In this document: positions 16,219-24,849 of the stretch, in pieces
Position numbering within the stretch: the stretch's first letter is position 1
Layout of the letters: each line of letters begins with the position of its first letter
Translations under genes and position numbers: made by a program
The notes under the pieces: generated by a model
Told to the model about the DNA's origin: nothing
The model's input: the letters and a program-made list of their open reading frames with translations, nothing else
The model's database searches: none
DNA from: Methanosalsum natronophilum
Lineage (GTDB): Archaea > Halobacteriota > Methanosarcinia > Methanosarcinales > Methanosarcinaceae
DNA length: 64,000 nt
Assembly (NCBI RefSeq): GCF_024808815.1
Contig: NZ_JANUCS010000008.1
Coordinates: 1-64,000 of the forward strand
Direction: 5' to 3'

Positions 16219-18288
16219 TTAACTCGTTCCTAATGGCTCTATTTTCACTGCACATACTTTGTACTCTGGTATTTTAGATTCAGGGTCAAGAGCATTGTTC
16301 GTAAGGATGTTGGCAGCAGCTTCTTTAAAATGAAATGGGATAAAGACAATACCCTTCATGATATTAGAAGTTATTTTTGCGGTAATATTTATTTCTCCAC
16401 GCCTACTTTTAACCTTGACAACTTGATTATTTGTTATTTTTAGTTCATCTGCATCTTTGTCATTAATCTCTATCCAAGCGAAAGGAACTTCAGTTTCTAG
16501 TGATGGAGATTTACGAGACATTGTTCCTGTATGCCATTGAAATAGACATCTGCCTGTTGTTAGTAGATGGGGATATTCTTTTGTTGGTTTTTCGGCTGGG
16601 GTTTTGTAAGATATAGGAAACATCTGGCTGCGATTATTAGGCATGTTATTAAATGTTGATGTGTGCAATATTGGAGTTCCTGGATGAGTTAATGAAGGAC
16701 AAGGCCACTGTACCCCATCAGGCTTACTAACACGAGAATATGACATGCCAGAATACAAATTAATCAAATGGGTTAGCTCGTTGAAAATTTCGGAAGGATC
16801 CTTGTATGGGAATTGCTCTTTGTAACCCATTTTTCCTGCAAGTTCTGTAATTATTTTCCAATCGGGTTTAGCCTTATCAGGTGGTTCCTGGGCTTTTCTT
16901 ACTCGCTGAACTCTTCGTTCGGTAGATGTTTGAGTACCATTTTTTTCGGCAAAGCATGCAGCAGGCAAGACAATGTCTGCAATTTTTGCAGTTTCCGTCA
17001 TGAAAATATCTTGTACAATAAGAAAATCTAGGTTTGAAAGAACATGCTTTACATGCCCAATGTTTGCGTCTGAGATCATCGGGTTTTCTCCCATGATATA
17101 CATTAACTTGCACTTACTGACCCCTTCAGCTAGTTGTTTCATTAGTACTGTAATCTCTAGACCTTTTATAGGGTCACATATTTCATCAGGAAATCCCCAC
17201 TTATCTTTGAACTTTAAATGAGAATCACTATCTTCCACAGGTTGGTATCCAGGAAAAACATCAGGCAAACAACCCACATCACATGCACCTTGAACATTAT
17301 TTTGTCCTCGTAGGGGACACACACCAGTACCCGGTTTACCAATATTTCCAGTTAACATAGCAAGGTCTGCTAAAGCTTTTACATTGTCTACACCTACTGT
17401 ATGTTGTGTAATTCCCATTGCATAAAGTATAGTAGAAGCACGACTAGTGGCGTAATACTTAGCAGCTAACTTTATTTTATCTATAGGGACTCCTGTGGTA
17501 GTAGAAGCACTTTCGAGTGAATATTCAGGCTTTAAGACCTCATTTTTCAGTTCACTGTACCCATAACACCTTTTGGAAATAAAATCAGTATTGTGCCATT
17601 TATTTGTTATTATTTCTTGCATTATAGCATTGAGTAATGCAACATCAGTTCCACATTTTATTTGTAAATATAAATCAGATTGAAGCGAGGTAGCCGTTTT
17701 TCGTGGATCTATGTTGATTATTTTGGCACCATTTTTTTGTGCTTGTACAACTTTTCGTGCTATAAGCGGATGTTGTTCAAAAGTATTGCTGCCTATTATA
17801 AATATACATTTAGAGGTTGCTATATCGCTTATAGAGTTTGTCATTGCACCAGAACCTAGAGTGCTTCCAAGACCTGTAACTGTAGATGAGTGACAAAGTC
17901 TAGCACAATGATCTATGTTGTTTGTTTTAATAACACCACGAGCAAATTTCATCAACGTATAATTATCTTCATTTGTGGCACTGGCAGAGGCAAGTATAGA
18001 TATTTCGTCAGGTATGTATTGAGCAAAACGTTTTGATATGGTAGATAATGCATATTCCCATGTACATTCGATGAATTTACCGTTTCTCTTTATCAAAGGA
18101 ACTTTAAGTCTATCTTTATGGTTAACAAACTGATAAGCATACATCCCTTTAGGGCACAACTTTCCTTCATTTACTAATGAACGTTGGTACGGGGCAATAT
18201 CTACGACTTTATTATCTATGGTCACAAGGTTAAAACTACAACCAGTACCGCAATAAGGGCATGTTGTAGGTACATATTTTAGTCCCAT
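16219..18288 (-). CDS. fdhA: Formate dehydrogenase alpha subunit (Mo/W-bis-MGD)
   Basis: 689 residues, typical of archaeal FdhA. The N-terminal [4Fe-4S] site is C10, C13, C17 and C45 (CPYCGTGC...GKLCPKG). The metal ligand is C132 in ARLCHSSTV, at the place where some enzymes have selenocysteine. Molybdopterin-binding motifs follow (GSNTFEQHPL, GENPMISDANIGH, and the C-terminal LTTGRCLFQWHTGTMSRKS dinucleotide-binding domain). It oxidises formate to CO2, or the reverse, with F420 through FdhB. Formate use is not expected of most Methanosarcinaceae. The tupABC importer at 59-62 kb could supply tungsten. Start ATG at 18288; the upstream gap is 431 bp. Confidence 0.93.
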   Translation of the reverse strand: MGLKYVPTTCPYCGTGCSFNLVTIDNKVVDIAPYQRSLVNEGKLCPKGMYAYQFVNHKDRLKVPLIKRNGKFIECTWEYALSTISKRFAQYIPDEISILASASATNEDNYTLMKFARGVIKTNNIDHCARLCHSSTVTGLGSTLGSGAMTNSISDIATSKCIFIIGSNTFEQHPLIARKVVQAQKNGAKIINIDPRKTATSLQSDLYLQIKCGTDVALLNAIMQEIITNKWHNTDFISKRCYGYSELKNEVLKPEYSLESASTTTGVPIDKIKLAAKYYATSRASTILYAMGITQHTVGVDNVKALADLAMLTGNIGKPGTGVCPLRGQNNVQGACDVGCLPDVFPGYQPVEDSDSHLKFKDKWGFPDEICDPIKGLEITVLMKQLAEGVSKCKLMYIMGENPMISDANIGHVKHVLSNLDFLIVQDIFMTETAKIADIVLPAACFAEKNGTQTSTERRVQRVRKAQEPPDKAKPDWKIITELAGKMGYKEQFPYKDPSEIFNELTHLINLYSGMSYSRVSKPDGVQWPCPSLTHPGTPILHTSTFNNMPNNRSQMFPISYKTPAEKPTKEYPHLLTTGRCLFQWHTGTMSRKSPSLETEVPFAWIEINDKDADELKITNNQVVKVKSRRGEINITAKITSNIMKGIVFIPFHFKEAAANILTNNALDPESKIPEYKVCAVKIEPLGTS

Positions 18289-18719
18289 AAAAACACAAGT
18301 TGTATTATGAGTTTGATTGTATTATTTGTTACCCTCAATACTCACTTTTTATTTGAAGTTTAACTTGAGTTGTACTTTAAAAGTTCAATTAAAGATAATA
18401 GATGGTATTTTACATTATTAGTTCCTTGCTCATTTTTTATAATATTATTTATAGTATATCTCTTTGCTTCTCCTTTTCTGGTAGAAGAAATAAAGGAATA
18501 TCTATTTTGATAGTTTCCTGTTTTTCACAAGCACTTTATCAGACAAGTTTATATACTAAGACTATCTATGTAGGAGTACTTGCTTAATGGACGAATACTT
18601 TTTAGTAATATATACAGCATTTTTGGAATATTATTTTGCAGTTTTTAATTACGATTCTGGTTAAAATCCTAAAGCATAATAGAATATAAATTAGGACGTG
18701 TATTTTTTTGTTTGGAAAC
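18289..18719. other. Divergent promoter region fdhA / TRAM gene
   Basis: 431 bp, A/T-rich. A TATA-like TATAAA at 18685-18690 lies 30-35 bp before the TRAM ATG, implying a very short leader. A 61-codon ORF at 18402-18587 is low-complexity and hydrophobic, without a ribosome-binding site, and is not accepted as a gene. Confidence 0.5.
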
Positions 18720-18911
18720 ATGACACAAACGGCTCCAGTAGAAGCTGGAAAAACATATGATGTAACGATTGAAGATATTGCAAATGAGGGCGATGGAATT
18801 GCTCGAGTACAAGGTTTTGTAATCTTTGTACCTAACACCGAAGTTGGTGACAATGTCAATATCAAGGTTAGCCGAGTTATGAGAAAATTCGGTTTTGGAG
18901 AAGTTGTATAA
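18720..18911 (+). CDS. Small TRAM-domain protein
   Basis: 63 residues from the ATG at 18720, consisting of a single TRAM beta-barrel: VEAGKTYDVTIEDIANEGDGIARVQGFVIFVPN, then GDNVNIKVSRVMRKFGFGEVV. TRAM domains bind RNA. In Methanococcoides burtonii small single-TRAM proteins respond to cold and act as RNA chaperones, in place of bacterial cold-shock proteins. This one probably has a similar role; temperature control is inferred. A TTG four codons upstream is an alternative start. It is monocistronic. Confidence 0.9.
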   Translation: MTQTAPVEAGKTYDVTIEDIANEGDGIARVQGFVIFVPNTEVGDNVNIKVSRVMRKFGFGEVV

Positions 18912-19137
18912 TTTTAACAACTTTCTTTTTTTATAAATTTTAGATATATTAATTGCTTTGGACTCAAGTCCTGGCAATTAAAGTTTTTTGTTTTTAACAA
19001 CTTTTACTAGTTTAAGGAACTTGGTAATTTTTATAGCAATATTGGCATCACTATAAAGCAAATTATATTATTTTAAGTGAGCCATGTAGAATGTATATAG
19101 TTTGATTTTTGTTTTAACTAAATAGTATAAAAATTAT

Positions 19138-19317
19138 TCAGTTAGCAGGTTCATAATAACATCTTTTAGGAGATACAACAGTACCATCTTTTTTTAGCTT
19201 GGATATTATTTTGCTAACTTCTTTTTTATCAATTGCTGTTAGTTCAGCGACTTCATTTGTTTTCAAAGGCTTACCTGCATTTTTCATAGCTTTAATTACT
19301 TTTTGTTCATTGTCCAT
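19138..19317 (-). CDS. Small winged-helix DNA-binding protein
   Basis: 59 residues from the ATG at 19317, which is preceded by GAGGAATT. The chain MDNEQKVIKAMKNAGKPLKTNEVAELTAIDKKEVSKIISKLKKDGTVVSPKRCYYEPAN is a minimal winged helix: helix 1, then the turn KTNEVAELTAIDKKEVSKIISKLKKDG, then a short wing. Similar tiny regulators are common in methanogens, with no known target. It lies alone between the TRAM gene and an aldo/keto reductase, diverging from the latter. Confidence 0.75.
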   Translation of the reverse strand: MDNEQKVIKAMKNAGKPLKTNEVAELTAIDKKEVSKIISKLKKDGTVVSPKRCYYEPAN

Positions 19318-19439
19318 ATAAAATTCCTCAGAAAAAAACATTGACTACAAAGTATATGTAACAAATTCATATTTAACATTAGATAAATAAAAAAGTATCG
19401 TAATAAATAATAAATAAAATTCCTCTCTAACTTTAAAAT

Positions 19440-20585
19440 ATGCTTTACAGAAAAATAGGACAGACGAATGAACTGGTCTCAATCCTTGGGTTTGGTTGCA
19501 TGCGTTTACCTGTGATAAAAGATGATCCTAGCAAGATTGATTATGATATGGCATTACCTATGATATACCATGCAATAGATGCAGGAATCAATTATTTTGA
19601 TACTGCTTACCCTTATCATAATGGTCAAAGTGAAATCTTTCTTGGCCATGCGTTAAAAGGTGATTTAAGAGAAAAAGTTAAGATTGCTACTAAACTACCT
19701 GTTTGGAATATTGACTCTAGAGAAGATATGGATATGTATCTAGACATTCAGTTGGAAAGACTTAACACAGACTATATAGATTTTTATCTTGTTCATAGCT
19801 TGAATAAAGACTTTTGGTCTAAGTTATCTGGTATTGGCTTACTTGATTTTTTAGAAAATTCAAAGAAGAAAGGCAAAATCCTTCATATAGGTTTTTCATT
19901 TCATGATGATGTTGATACATTCAAACAAATAGTAGATTCATACGCATGGGATTTTTGTCAAATACAATATAATATAATGGATGAATACTACCAGGCTGGT
20001 AGGTTGGGTTTAGAATATGCTGCAAGTAAAGGTCTTGGTATAGCTATCATGGAACCTATGAGAGGTGGTAGTTTGGTTAATATGGTTCCATCAGATATAC
20101 TTTCTCAGTGGAAGCAGATTGATAGCAAAAGATCACCTGCATATTGGTGTCTTCATTATCTTTGGGACAGAAATGATATCAGTTTAGTTCTAAGTGGAAT
20201 GAATACGATGGAACAACTACAAGAAAACATTAACTCAGCTAAAACTGGATTTACTAATATTTTATCTGAAAATGAAAAAAGAGTCATTTCAACTGTTGGG
20301 GATATGTATAGGTCTAAACTGGCTGTGAACTGTACTGGATGTAGGTATTGCTTACCTTGTCCTGCTGGCGTCTACATACCTCTTAACTTTAAGTATTTGA
20401 ATAATATATCGATATATGGTGACATTCAAACCGCTAGGAAACAATATATCAACCATCTTGGATCTAAAAGAAAAGCTTCAAATTGCAATAAGTGTGGTGA
20501 ATGTGAACCAAGATGTCCTCAGAATATACCTATAAGAAAAATGTTAAAAATAACAGCCCAAAAGTTAGAAAATTATGAACTATGA
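19440..20585 (+). CDS. Aldo/keto reductase with C-terminal iron-sulfur domain
   Basis: 381 residues. The N-terminal TIM-barrel (1-295) carries the aldo/keto reductase tetrad: D and Y in NYFDTAYPYH, K in IATKLPVW and H in YLVHSLN. The C-terminal part has CTGCRYCLPCPAGV (about residues 299-312) and CNKCGECEPRCPQNIPI (about 350-366), one or two [4Fe-4S] sites. Family members of this kind are common in anaerobes; the substrate is unknown, probably a carbonyl reduced with NAD(P)H or ferredoxin. The stop codon lies inside a four-fold 7-bp tandem repeat. Confidence 0.9.
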   Translation: MLYRKIGQTNELVSILGFGCMRLPVIKDDPSKIDYDMALPMIYHAIDAGINYFDTAYPYHNGQSEIFLGHALKGDLREKVKIATKLPVWNIDSREDMDMYLDIQLERLNTDYIDFYLVHSLNKDFWSKLSGIGLLDFLENSKKKGKILHIGFSFHDDVDTFKQIVDSYAWDFCQIQYNIMDEYYQAGRLGLEYAASKGLGIAIMEPMRGGSLVNMVPSDILSQWKQIDSKRSPAYWCLHYLWDRNDISLVLSGMNTMEQLQENINSAKTGFTNILSENEKRVISTVGDMYRSKLAVNCTGCRYCLPCPAGVYIPLNFKYLNNISIYGDIQTARKQYINHLGSKRKASNCNKCGECEPRCPQNIPIRKMLKITAQKLENYEL

Positions 20586-20601
20586 ACTATGAACTATGAA
20601 C
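20574..20601. repeat. Tandem repeat of TATGAAC, four copies
   Basis: Four exact copies of the 7-bp unit TATGAAC begin in the last codons of the aldo/keto reductase and run through its stop codon. Because 7 is not a multiple of 3, a change in copy number would alter the C-terminus of the protein only beyond the first unit. Confidence 0.9.
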
Positions 20602-21395
20602 TTCAATTTGCATGAATGGTTCATAAAAAATGAAGTTATGAGCTGATCGAGTGAAATAAAGCTAACTTAAAACCTTGTTATGTATGTAAAAGTCATATCA
20701 ATATAATTGGAGGCATTAGCTAGACTTTTGACAATAACAATCTTACAAACTAAAAACTCTTCCAATTTTGTTGCAGCAACAATACAAGCAAATAAGAACC
20801 GCTGTAACCATAAATGAATTAAATATTTATAATGTGGGGCGTAAAAACTCTATGCCTTTAGTATACATCAAATATATTACAAATGAGTGTGGGTTTGTAT
20901 ATAATTAATCGATGTCGAGAACCAAGCCAAAAGGGATTTAAACTGGACGCCCTTGGGATAAAGGTATTTGTAAAAGGGCCCCATAGTTCTTTGACTTTCC
21001 AGTTAGGTATTAGCTGTGATATCAGATTACTTAAGGAGTTGGTCGAAGGAAGTAACTGAGTCTTTAGCTCAGGGGTATAGTTCACGTAAAATATCTGAAC
21101 ATGGAGTGAAATTTGAGATTATATAATAAAAATTGTATGTCTTCTATTAGTTGCTAAAAAAGTTTAAAGCAAGTTCATATTAGCTATTGCTGCAATAGTT
21201 GAATGTATTAAGAATCCATGTTTTCAAAAGGAACTTAATGTCATTTAATTACCACATGTCCAAACATGCCTAAACAAATTTTAAAAAAAAAGCTAAACTC
21301 AGTGAAAGATATTTTCTTTTTCTCTATTAAGATGTTGTTGGGTGTAACTATAATTTATACAAGCCTAGCATTTTTAGCTATGGAAATAGCGCAAT
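20602..21395. other. Long gap with an unexplained G+C-richer islet
   Basis: About 800 bp without a convincing gene. Most of it is A/T-rich, with a 15-bp dyad TTGTTGC-A-GCAACAA at 20768-20782. Between about 20905 and 21080 the composition becomes clearly richer in G and C, preceded by a TATA-like GTATATAATTA (20893-20903). The plus strand there has one open stretch of about 50 codons (…REPSQKGFKLDALGIK…) ended by TGA, which could be a gene remnant. A structured RNA is the other option. A 75-codon minus-strand ORF (21085-20858) over the same bases has no supporting signals. Confidence 0.45.
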
Positions 21396-22055
21396 TTACC
21401 AATCTACCTCTATTTCAATAACATTATTACTTATATCATCAAAGTAGCGAATGTAACCATTTTCTACTCCATAGGTATATATGCCATGTAAGACTTCAAC
21501 ATTCATCTTGCAACAATTTAACATATTGTAAATAGATAATATATCTAGATTCCATGTTTCAACTCTATTCACATCAATATGTCTATATGAACGGTTAATG
21601 TTCCACTGTAGATTAGGCGAGCTATGATGTTCAGTAATGTTGTTATTCTGTAGGGTATACTGTGCTATATTGTTTAAAGAAAGTGATTTCCCTGCATACT
21701 TTTCAATATATTCGTTAATGTCAATAGTATAAAATGGATTTGCTATATCACCATGTCTTATTGGGGTTAAAATACTTTCAAAGTGACGAATATTAAAACC
21801 AACTGCATAATCTCTTTTTAAAAAGCAGTATAAATTTGACAAATCTGAAGAAAAATAATGGTTAAAATAAATTTCAGGAATAATTAATTTTAGTAAATGT
21901 ATATTTTTATTCCCGGGAGTGAAAAAAAGCCATTCATCCAATATATCATTATAAATAACACAACATGTAGAACCACTAATATTTGTGCTTTCAGATCTAC
22001 CTGGATAAATAGTATCATAATTACATTTTGGCTGAATATCTAAAAAAGTGGCCAT
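21396..22055 (-). CDS. RNase H-fold / DEDD exonuclease-like protein, probably inactive
   Basis: 219 residues. The order of motifs resembles DEDD 3'-5' exonucleases and RNase H-like proteins: FLDIQ (motif I), AVGFNIRHFES (motif II), then SLSLNNIAQYTL, and NCCKMNVEVLHGIYTYGVENGYIRYFD (motif III). Each metal-binding position looks changed: E to Q at residue 8, D to E at 93, D to N at 185. The fold is therefore suggested but catalysis is doubtful. Function unknown; it might bind nucleic acid without cutting. It lies downstream of the cis-prenyltransferase gene with a 67-bp gap and may share its transcript. The fold assignment rests on motif reading only. Confidence 0.55.
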   Translation of the reverse strand: MATFLDIQPKCNYDTIYPGRSESTNISGSTCCVIYNDILDEWLFFTPGNKNIHLLKLIIPEIYFNHYFSSDLSNLYCFLKRDYAVGFNIRHFESILTPIRHGDIANPFYTIDINEYIEKYAGKSLSLNNIAQYTLQNNNITEHHSSPNLQWNINRSYRHIDVNRVETWNLDILSIYNMLNCCKMNVEVLHGIYTYGVENGYIRYFDDISNNVIEIEVDW

Positions 22056-22122
22056 TTTAACAATAATGATATAAAATAGAAGAAGTTAATTAAGTTTTCT
22101 TTATCATGCTGGTAGAAAAAAG

Positions 22123-23022
22123 TTATTGGTGATAATCGACTTTATCTATATCCTTTAATTGATGTTTTTTAACTTGAATATTTGTATGCTTTTTTTTTCT
22201 TGACATTGATAAAAGCTGGGTAGTTCTCAGAACATTGTTTTTTTTTACTTCAATAATTCTATCTTGATATACTCTTATTGACCTTAAATAATCAATTTTC
22301 CTAAACTCTGGCCAGAAAGGTGCACAAAAATGAGCAGCACATTCATTACCATTAGTTTGCCATGGCAAAAAGTTAGATATTCTTTCATTTCCACCTGATC
22401 GGATAACAAGGTCTACATTTGGGACTGCAAGATCATGTGAAGGGTATAAATGACTTGATACTTCTTCTTCATCAACATTATCGAGATTTAATGTACCTTG
22501 AATTAGCTTTGTACCTAATTCTTTTGTAGCTTGTACAAGATCTTGTCGCCCACCATATGCTAAAGCTATGTTTAGAGTACATTTTGTATAATTCATAGTA
22601 CATTCTTCAAGATTATAAATGGAATTCTGCAAAAAATCTGGTAATAAGTCCTTATTTCCAACAATCCTAACACGAACTTCCCTATCATGGACTTTATGAT
22701 CTGTTCTCATCTCATCAAATTTTTCAGCCATCAGCTCAAAAAGGCTGAAAATTTCAGAATTAGATCTATTAAAGTTTTCCATTGAAAAAGCGTAAACTGT
22801 TAGCTCGGATATACCAATGTCCCATGACCAGTTTATTATATTTTCAGTAACTTGGGCACCTTTTGAATGTCCAAAATATGTATCTTTGTTGTACCTATTA
22901 GCAAATCTTCGGTTCCCATCCATAATAATAGCAACATGTTCTGGGAGTGGACCTTTTGAAACTTCTTGAAATAGTATCTTCTCATACGCACCATAGATGG
23001 ATTTGATAATTTTTTTCATCAT
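22123..23022 (-). CDS. uppS: cis-Prenyltransferase (undecaprenyl diphosphate synthase family)
   Basis: 299 residues. Signature motifs: HVAIIMDGNRRFANR (catalytic Asp, P-loop for diphosphate), FSMENFNRS, ALAYGGRQDLVQA, and DLVIRSGGNERISNFLPWQ, followed by WPEFRKIDYLRSIRVYQDR. The enzyme extends a prenyl diphosphate with isopentenyl diphosphate in cis to make the long dolichyl/polyprenyl carrier used for glycan assembly on the cytoplasmic face of the membrane. In archaea the primer is usually geranylgeranyl diphosphate. The C-terminus (about 30 residues, KKKHTNIQVKKHQL) is a basic extension. Start ATG-ATG, either one possible. Confidence 0.92.
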   Translation of the reverse strand: MMKKIIKSIYGAYEKILFQEVSKGPLPEHVAIIMDGNRRFANRYNKDTYFGHSKGAQVTENIINWSWDIGISELTVYAFSMENFNRSNSEIFSLFELMAEKFDEMRTDHKVHDREVRVRIVGNKDLLPDFLQNSIYNLEECTMNYTKCTLNIALAYGGRQDLVQATKELGTKLIQGTLNLDNVDEEEVSSHLYPSHDLAVPNVDLVIRSGGNERISNFLPWQTNGNECAAHFCAPFWPEFRKIDYLRSIRVYQDRIIEVKKNNVLRTTQLLSMSRKKKHTNIQVKKHQLKDIDKVDYHQ

Positions 23023-23094
23023 ATACTCACATCAGCTAAACTCTACAAGAAAATATTACTTCATTTTTAGCATGAAGCCTAGTTACCAATTATA

Positions 23095-23406
23095 TTAATA
23101 GTTTTGTAATACTGAGTCCACAATGTCTCTATATTCCGTCTTTAAGGAATAAACATTATGGTCACCTGTTACATTAATACTTAATATACCTAATCTGGTA
23201 TTCATTAACCCAACCATTGCTGAAACTCCCCTATAACTTACACTATATCCACGCTTTTGAAGTTCTTCAAAGACATCATTTGTTGTAAAAAAACTACCCA
23301 ATAAGAACAGTTTGAGCACTTCTTTGCGTATTCCGGTATCATCTCGACCAAGATATTTGATTAACCTTGCCCGAACCCGGTCTTCTATTGTTTCCAGCAC
23401 CAACAC
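23095..23406 (-). CDS. DUF2551 winged-helix protein
   Basis: 103 residues matching the archaeal DUF2551 pattern (RVRARLIKYLGRDDTGIRKEVLKLFL, then TTNDVFEELQKRGYSVSYRGVSAMVGLMNTRLGIL). The arrangement looks like a winged helix that could bind DNA. It lies 72 bp upstream of the cis-prenyltransferase gene on the same strand, which suggests co-transcription. Function unknown. A methanogen-specific regulator of lipid-carrier synthesis would be a guess from context. Confidence 0.8.
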   Translation of the reverse strand: MLVLETIEDRVRARLIKYLGRDDTGIRKEVLKLFLLGSFFTTNDVFEELQKRGYSVSYRGVSAMVGLMNTRLGILSINVTGDHNVYSLKTEYRDIVDSVLQNY

Positions 23407-23586
23407 CTCTATGACTGTTGTCGAGTTATATCTAGTTTTTGACTTATAAACCTATTTAATTGATGACAAGTCGAAAAATTAGAAATCAACCGATACCCTT
23501 ATATTCTTCTCATTTATAAGTTTTAATATTTGAATTTGACTAATTGAGTTCAATTAATTTTTAGCCTGCGTTGTGGAACTAAATTT

Positions 23587-24654
23587 TTATAGCGGAATTG
23601 ATGCTACCACAAGACCGTTAGTTAAAGGGTATTTTTCGATAATAGTACACTCAAATCCATTTGATGTTAGTACATTTGAAATATCATCTAATATCCACCA
23701 TGCAATAGTAATAGAACTTTCACCCATTTCAAACATATCGGTTGGAACATCTTCTGTTGTAAGGATTGTGACAACATCCTTTATATGGTCAGCTTTGATA
23801 ATTCCATATACTATAGTACCATCATTAGTAATTTCATCAAAAGGCCTAGCTGTATTTTTAGCTATTCGTATCAATCTTCTCCTAAGTTGTATTGCATCTT
23901 TATATCTAGATGAGCAAAAATGGAACTTAGGCATAGAAGAAGCAACTTTTAGAGCATACTCACGTGAAAACATTGCAGCATTTGATATATCATCTTTTAA
24001 TCTATAATTTAAATCAATCATTTTATTTGAATTTGTATCAGAGAACTCCAGTTCATTTAGGTTTAAAAAAATGTCAAAATCATTGATATTTTCTATTAAA
24101 TGTTCGATACCTTCAATAGATGGTACTTCTATACCTGTCTCGAGACCAAGTTCTTTTGCTGCTAAGATTGAAGTTATATATTTAGTAGAATTGAGATATT
24201 TCCACATTGACAGGGGTGGATGAAATCTTATTTCGTCTAGACCAGCTATAAGTAATCTTTTTAAGATATCTTTTGTAGGTGAATATGAAGTATATAGATG
24301 AATATGATGTTTTTCACCAAGATTTTTTTTTAAGAGCTTGATATAGTAAATTGTTTTTTCTAAAACCATTAAAGGTTCTCCACCAGTAATTCCTGTACCT
24401 AATGCGCTCATTTTCCTTGCCTGTGAAAGTACATCAATGTCAGAAACTACTGATTCTTCGTTAGCATATACTGTTTTTTTATCAATGCGTTCATCTGAAA
24501 TGGGGCAGTAAAAACAATTATTTGTACAACTACCTGTAACAAATAAAACCATCTTTGCACCTTGCTGGCATAACTTACATCCGTTTGATAGGTACGAGTA
24601 AAAAGACCCTGCTTCACCTTCATTTATTTCGATATTCTTTATTTTTTCTTTCAT
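23587..24654 (-). CDS. Radical SAM protein (COG2108-like)
   Basis: 355 residues. The radical SAM cluster motif is CTNNCFYC (C-x3-C-x2-C), preceded by CKLCQQGAKMVLFVTG, which adds two cysteines; the SAM-binding GGEP is in GTGITGGEPLMV. The barrel continues with HLYTSYSP and GLDEIRFHPP. The C-terminal part has no further clusters. It resembles the archaeal group related to pyruvate formate-lyase activating enzymes (COG2108), whose substrate is not known. It is alone on the minus strand, diverging from a YdjM-type gene. Confidence 0.87.
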   Translation of the reverse strand: MKEKIKNIEINEGEAGSFYSYLSNGCKLCQQGAKMVLFVTGSCTNNCFYCPISDERIDKKTVYANEESVVSDIDVLSQARKMSALGTGITGGEPLMVLEKTIYYIKLLKKNLGEKHHIHLYTSYSPTKDILKRLLIAGLDEIRFHPPLSMWKYLNSTKYITSILAAKELGLETGIEVPSIEGIEHLIENINDFDIFLNLNELEFSDTNSNKMIDLNYRLKDDISNAAMFSREYALKVASSMPKFHFCSSRYKDAIQLRRRLIRIAKNTARPFDEITNDGTIVYGIIKADHIKDVVTILTTEDVPTDMFEMGESSITIAWWILDDISNVLTSNGFECTIIEKYPLTNGLVVASIPL

Positions 24655-24849
24655 GGTTTTTGAAGGAGTACATTTTTTATACTTTTTAGAACTATACAGA
24701 ATCTTTAACTAGTACAAATAGATATAAATTTGTTTGTATAATAGTAGCTCATGTTAGGAAATATGGCTAGGTATGATTAAAAAATTCATATTTTAACACC
24801 TAATATTTGCTACGTGCAACAGTGAAACTAATTATGTAGCTGAAAAAAA

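Noticed and set aside
16219-18288. Selenocysteine in FdhA
   Set aside because: The ligand position is a Cys codon (residue 132) and no in-frame TGA is present.
18402-18587. 61-codon ORF between fdhA and the TRAM gene
   Set aside because: Low-complexity hydrophobic text in A/T-rich DNA without a ribosome-binding site.
20858-21085. 75-codon minus-strand ORF over the G+C-richer islet
   Set aside because: No start signal; the opposite strand shows an equally protein-like stretch, so the frame is probably a product of composition.
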